The notes under the pieces: model-generated
The model's input: the letters and a program-made list of their open reading frames with translations, nothing else
Database searches by the model: none
Told to the model about the DNA's origin: nothing
Part shown: piece after piece, positions 62,271-64,000 of the stretch
How positions within the stretch are numbered: position 1 is the stretch's first letter
Layout: each line of letters begins with the position of its first letter
Assembly (NCBI RefSeq): GCF_029626235.1
Contig: NZ_JARUBO010000005.1
Coordinates: 1,210,501 to 1,274,500, forward strand
Reading direction: 5' to 3'
DNA length: 64,000 nucleotides
DNA from: Micromonospora sp. WMMD1120
GTDB taxonomy: Bacteria; Actinomycetota; Actinomycetes; Mycobacteriales; Micromonosporaceae
Made by a program: the position numbers and the translations under genes

Positions 62271-63188
62271 ATGATCAAACGTACGGGGACACTGCTCACC
62301 GCCGCCCTGCTCGGCCTGACCGCGACGATCGGCTGGGCCGGACCGGCCGCCGCCGCGCCGGCCGACGCTCCTACCGTCACGGTGAGCCGGCTGGTGCTCG
62401 AACCGACCGAACGCGGCTACCGCGGCAGCATTCGCGTGACGGTCACCAACAACAGTGACAGCACGGATCACGTCACGTTCCAGATCCGGGAGGCGGTGGC
62501 GGGCTCCTTCTCCGGTGGGCCCGAGTCGCTCTGCGAATCGGACGGCGTGTCGGAGGGGCGACTGGTCCGTTCCTGCGCCTTCCCGCGCAGTTCCGAGCTG
62601 GCCCCGGGTGAGCGCCGTCAGGCCACCGTCGACTTCCAGGTGCTGACCAGTCCCCGCAGCTACCCGATGATCGCGGACGGTGGCCTGGTCACCGTGCAGT
62701 CAGCGAACGTCGGGTCGTTGGAGACCATCCCGTTCAGCGCGCGGTTCCGCTCCCTCGACGGCACGCTGACCCGTCCGCAGACGTACGTTCAGGACGCCCT
62801 GACGAACGCGTCCGTCGAGCTGATCGGTCCGGTGACCGACGGCCCGGAGAACACCCGACGGGTGCCGTTCCGGGTCCGGTACTCGGGTGACGCTCGGCAG
62901 CTCGCCAACTCGCTCACCGCCACGCCGTTGCCCGCCGGGTCGATGATCCTCTTCACCGAACCCTTCGACGGCCCGGTCTACAGCGCACAGGCCTTCGTGC
63001 CGGGTGGGCTCCTGATGCAGGGCGAGGAGCGCGACGTGGCACTCTACATCACCCGGCCGACCGACCCGGCGGACGAGTCGAACCCGATCACCCTGGAGCT
63101 GAAGACCCACTACTGGGACGAGACGGTTCCCGACGTGGACCCGAGCGACAACACCGTCACGTTCAACCTGGCCCTGCCGACCAGCTGA
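62271..63188 (+). CDS. Secreted protein of unknown function
   Basis: The 305-residue product starts MIKRTGTLLTAALLGLTATI and has a typical Sec signal peptide ending near AAAA-PADAP (about residue 32). The mature part is rich in beta-strand-like segments (GSIRVTVTNNSDSTDHVTFQ, then a C-terminal NTVTFNLALPTS), suggesting Ig- or fibronectin-like beta-sandwich repeats. There is no catalytic motif. GGAGGA lies 12 nt before the ATG, a rather long spacing. It is divergent from the DUF2252 gene and convergent with nuoB. Confidence 0.8.
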   Translation: MIKRTGTLLTAALLGLTATIGWAGPAAAAPADAPTVTVSRLVLEPTERGYRGSIRVTVTNNSDSTDHVTFQIREAVAGSFSGGPESLCESDGVSEGRLVRSCAFPRSSELAPGERRQATVDFQVLTSPRSYPMIADGGLVTVQSANVGSLETIPFSARFRSLDGTLTRPQTYVQDALTNASVELIGPVTDGPENTRRVPFRVRYSGDARQLANSLTATPLPAGSMILFTEPFDGPVYSAQAFVPGGLLMQGEERDVALYITRPTDPADESNPITLELKTHYWDETVPDVDPSDNTVTFNLALPTS

Positions 63189-63242
63189 CCCACCAGCGGC
63201 GGGCCGTCATCCGGACCAGCTCCGGGTGGCGGCCTGCAGCCG

Positions 63243-63824
63243 TCAGCGCGCCGTGGGTGGGCGGACCGGCGGGGCGGTGAGCGAGTCGACCGAGCGGGGC
63301 GCGGCGGCCTCGCGGGGTGGCGCGTCCAGCGGCGCGGCCAACGCGTCCCGCTGCGGCACCCCGCCGATGCCGGACTGCTCGGCCGCGATCTTCTCCTGCA
63401 GGCGCAGGATGCCGTGCAGCAACGCCTCCGGTCGGGGCGGGCAGCCGGGCACGTACACGTCGACCGGAATGAGCTGGTCGACGCCCTTGGTCACCGAGTA
63501 CGAGTCCCAGTAGGGGCCGCCGCAGTTCGAGCAGGCGCCGAACGAGATGACGTACTTCGGCTCGGGCATCTGGTCGTAGAGCCGCTTGATCGCCGGGGCC
63601 ATCTTGTCGGTCACCGTGCCCGAGACGACCATCAGATCGGCCTGCCGGGGGCCGTGGGCGAACGGGATCACGCCGAGCCGGATGAAGTCGTGCCGGCCCA
63701 TGCTGGTGGCGATGAACTCGATCGCGCAGCAGGCGAGGCCGAAGTTGAACACCCAGAGCGAGTAGCGGCGTCCCCAGTTCAACACGAACCGGATCGGCTC
63801 ACCGAGCACCGCCGGTAGCTGCAC
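63243..63824 (-). CDS. nuoB: NADH-quinone oxidoreductase subunit B
   Basis: Carries the terminal [4Fe-4S] cluster N2 that reduces quinone. The 193-residue product starts at GTG (63824), giving [20 protein letters not shown]. The cluster ligands are in [19 protein letters not shown] and [15 protein letters not shown] ~45-residue Ala/Pro-rich tail follows. It lies 3.2 kb upstream of nuoC, separated by three unrelated genes. nuoA is not seen before it in the remaining ~175 nt. Confidence 0.95.
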   Translation of the reverse strand: MQLPAVLGEPIRFVLNWGRRYSLWVFNFGLACCAIEFIATSMGRHDFIRLGVIPFAHGPRQADLMVVSGTVTDKMAPAIKRLYDQMPEPKYVISFGACSNCGGPYWDSYSVTKGVDQLIPVDVYVPGCPPRPEALLHGILRLQEKIAAEQSGIGGVPQRDALAAPLDAPPREAAAPRSVDSLTAPPVRPPTAR

Positions 63825-63990
63825 GGACGCCCCCTCTCTCCTCCACCGACAGTGAATCACAGTCGGATGTCGCGGACCGGACAGGCCGACACCGCGCTCC
63901 GCTGCAACCCCGAGGCCCGCTCAGGACTTTTAACGGGGTACGGCGCGCCGAGCAGGGGCGCCGCCAACGGGGACCACGGGAGGACTCTTG

Positions 63991-64000
63991 ATGAACACTC
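63991..64000 (+). CDS. Start of a plus-strand gene cut by the window edge
   Basis: An ATG at 63991 is preceded by GGGAGGA (63979-63985) with 5-6 nt spacing, a strong ribosome binding site. Only three codons (MNT) are visible, so the product cannot be identified. Confidence 0.45.

Noticed and set aside
55991..63188. Prophage or transposon as the cause of the nuo interruptions
   Set aside because: No integrase, transposase, target duplication or phage gene is visible; the inserted genes have the same codon bias as their neighbours.

Overview
The window is a GC-rich actinobacterial chromosome segment. Gene order (rpsL-rpsG-fusA-tuf, S10, spc and alpha blocks, rpoB-rpoC, and rpmG-hadA-hadB-tRNA-Trp-secE-nusG-rplK-rplA), many GTG/TTG starts and the codon bias all point to Actinomycetota. 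A Micromonosporaceae genome (Micromonospora or Salinispora type) is the best guess. That guess rests on overall gene content and on the style of the intergenic repeats, not on a database comparison.

Bases 1-40,250 are almost entirely minus-strand information-processing genes. Reading in the direction of transcription: two tRNAs (Thr, Met), rpmG, two MaoC-type dehydratase genes, tRNA-Trp, secE, nusG, rplK, rplA, a two-gene ABC transporter, rplJ and rplL behind a leader with an attenuator, rpoB, rpoC, two membrane proteins, rpsL-rpsG-fusA-tuf, the S10 cluster (rpsJ to rpsQ), the spc cluster (rplN to rplO, secY, adk, map), a small membrane protein, infA, rpmJ, rpsM, rpsK, rpsD, rpoA, rplQ and the start of truA. 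Most genes are separated by short spacers or by 1-4 nt stop/start overlaps, so translation is probably coupled. Strong GC-rich hairpins sit at the block ends.

Bases 40,250-49,260 hold accessory genes: a GAF-GGDEF-EAL cyclic-di-GMP enzyme, a tiny secreted or membrane peptide, an epoxide hydrolase, tRNA-Tyr, a YajQ-family (c-di-GMP-binding type) protein, a RibD/DHFR-like reductase, a frameshifted small gene, an MFS transporter and an HtpX protease.

Bases 49,310-63,824 carry an incomplete and dispersed set of respiratory Complex I genes: nuoI-J-K-L-M-N, nuoC-nuoH and nuoB, all on the minus strand. They are separated by unrelated genes on both strands (Uma2-like nuclease, SnoaL-like protein, glutathionyl-hydroquinone reductase, glucose-dehydrogenase-like enzyme, DUF2252 protein, secreted protein). 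nuoD, nuoE, nuoF and nuoG are not in the window, and nuoA is not seen. This resembles the second, NADH-module-lacking nuo set known from other actinomycetes, here broken into three pieces. A further plus-strand gene begins at the right edge.

Intergenic repeats are notable: palindromic elements with GATC-containing ends, two REP-like elements between nuoL/nuoM and nuoM/nuoN, and several short tandem repeats. I see no transposase, integrase, CRISPR array, rRNA gene or replication origin.
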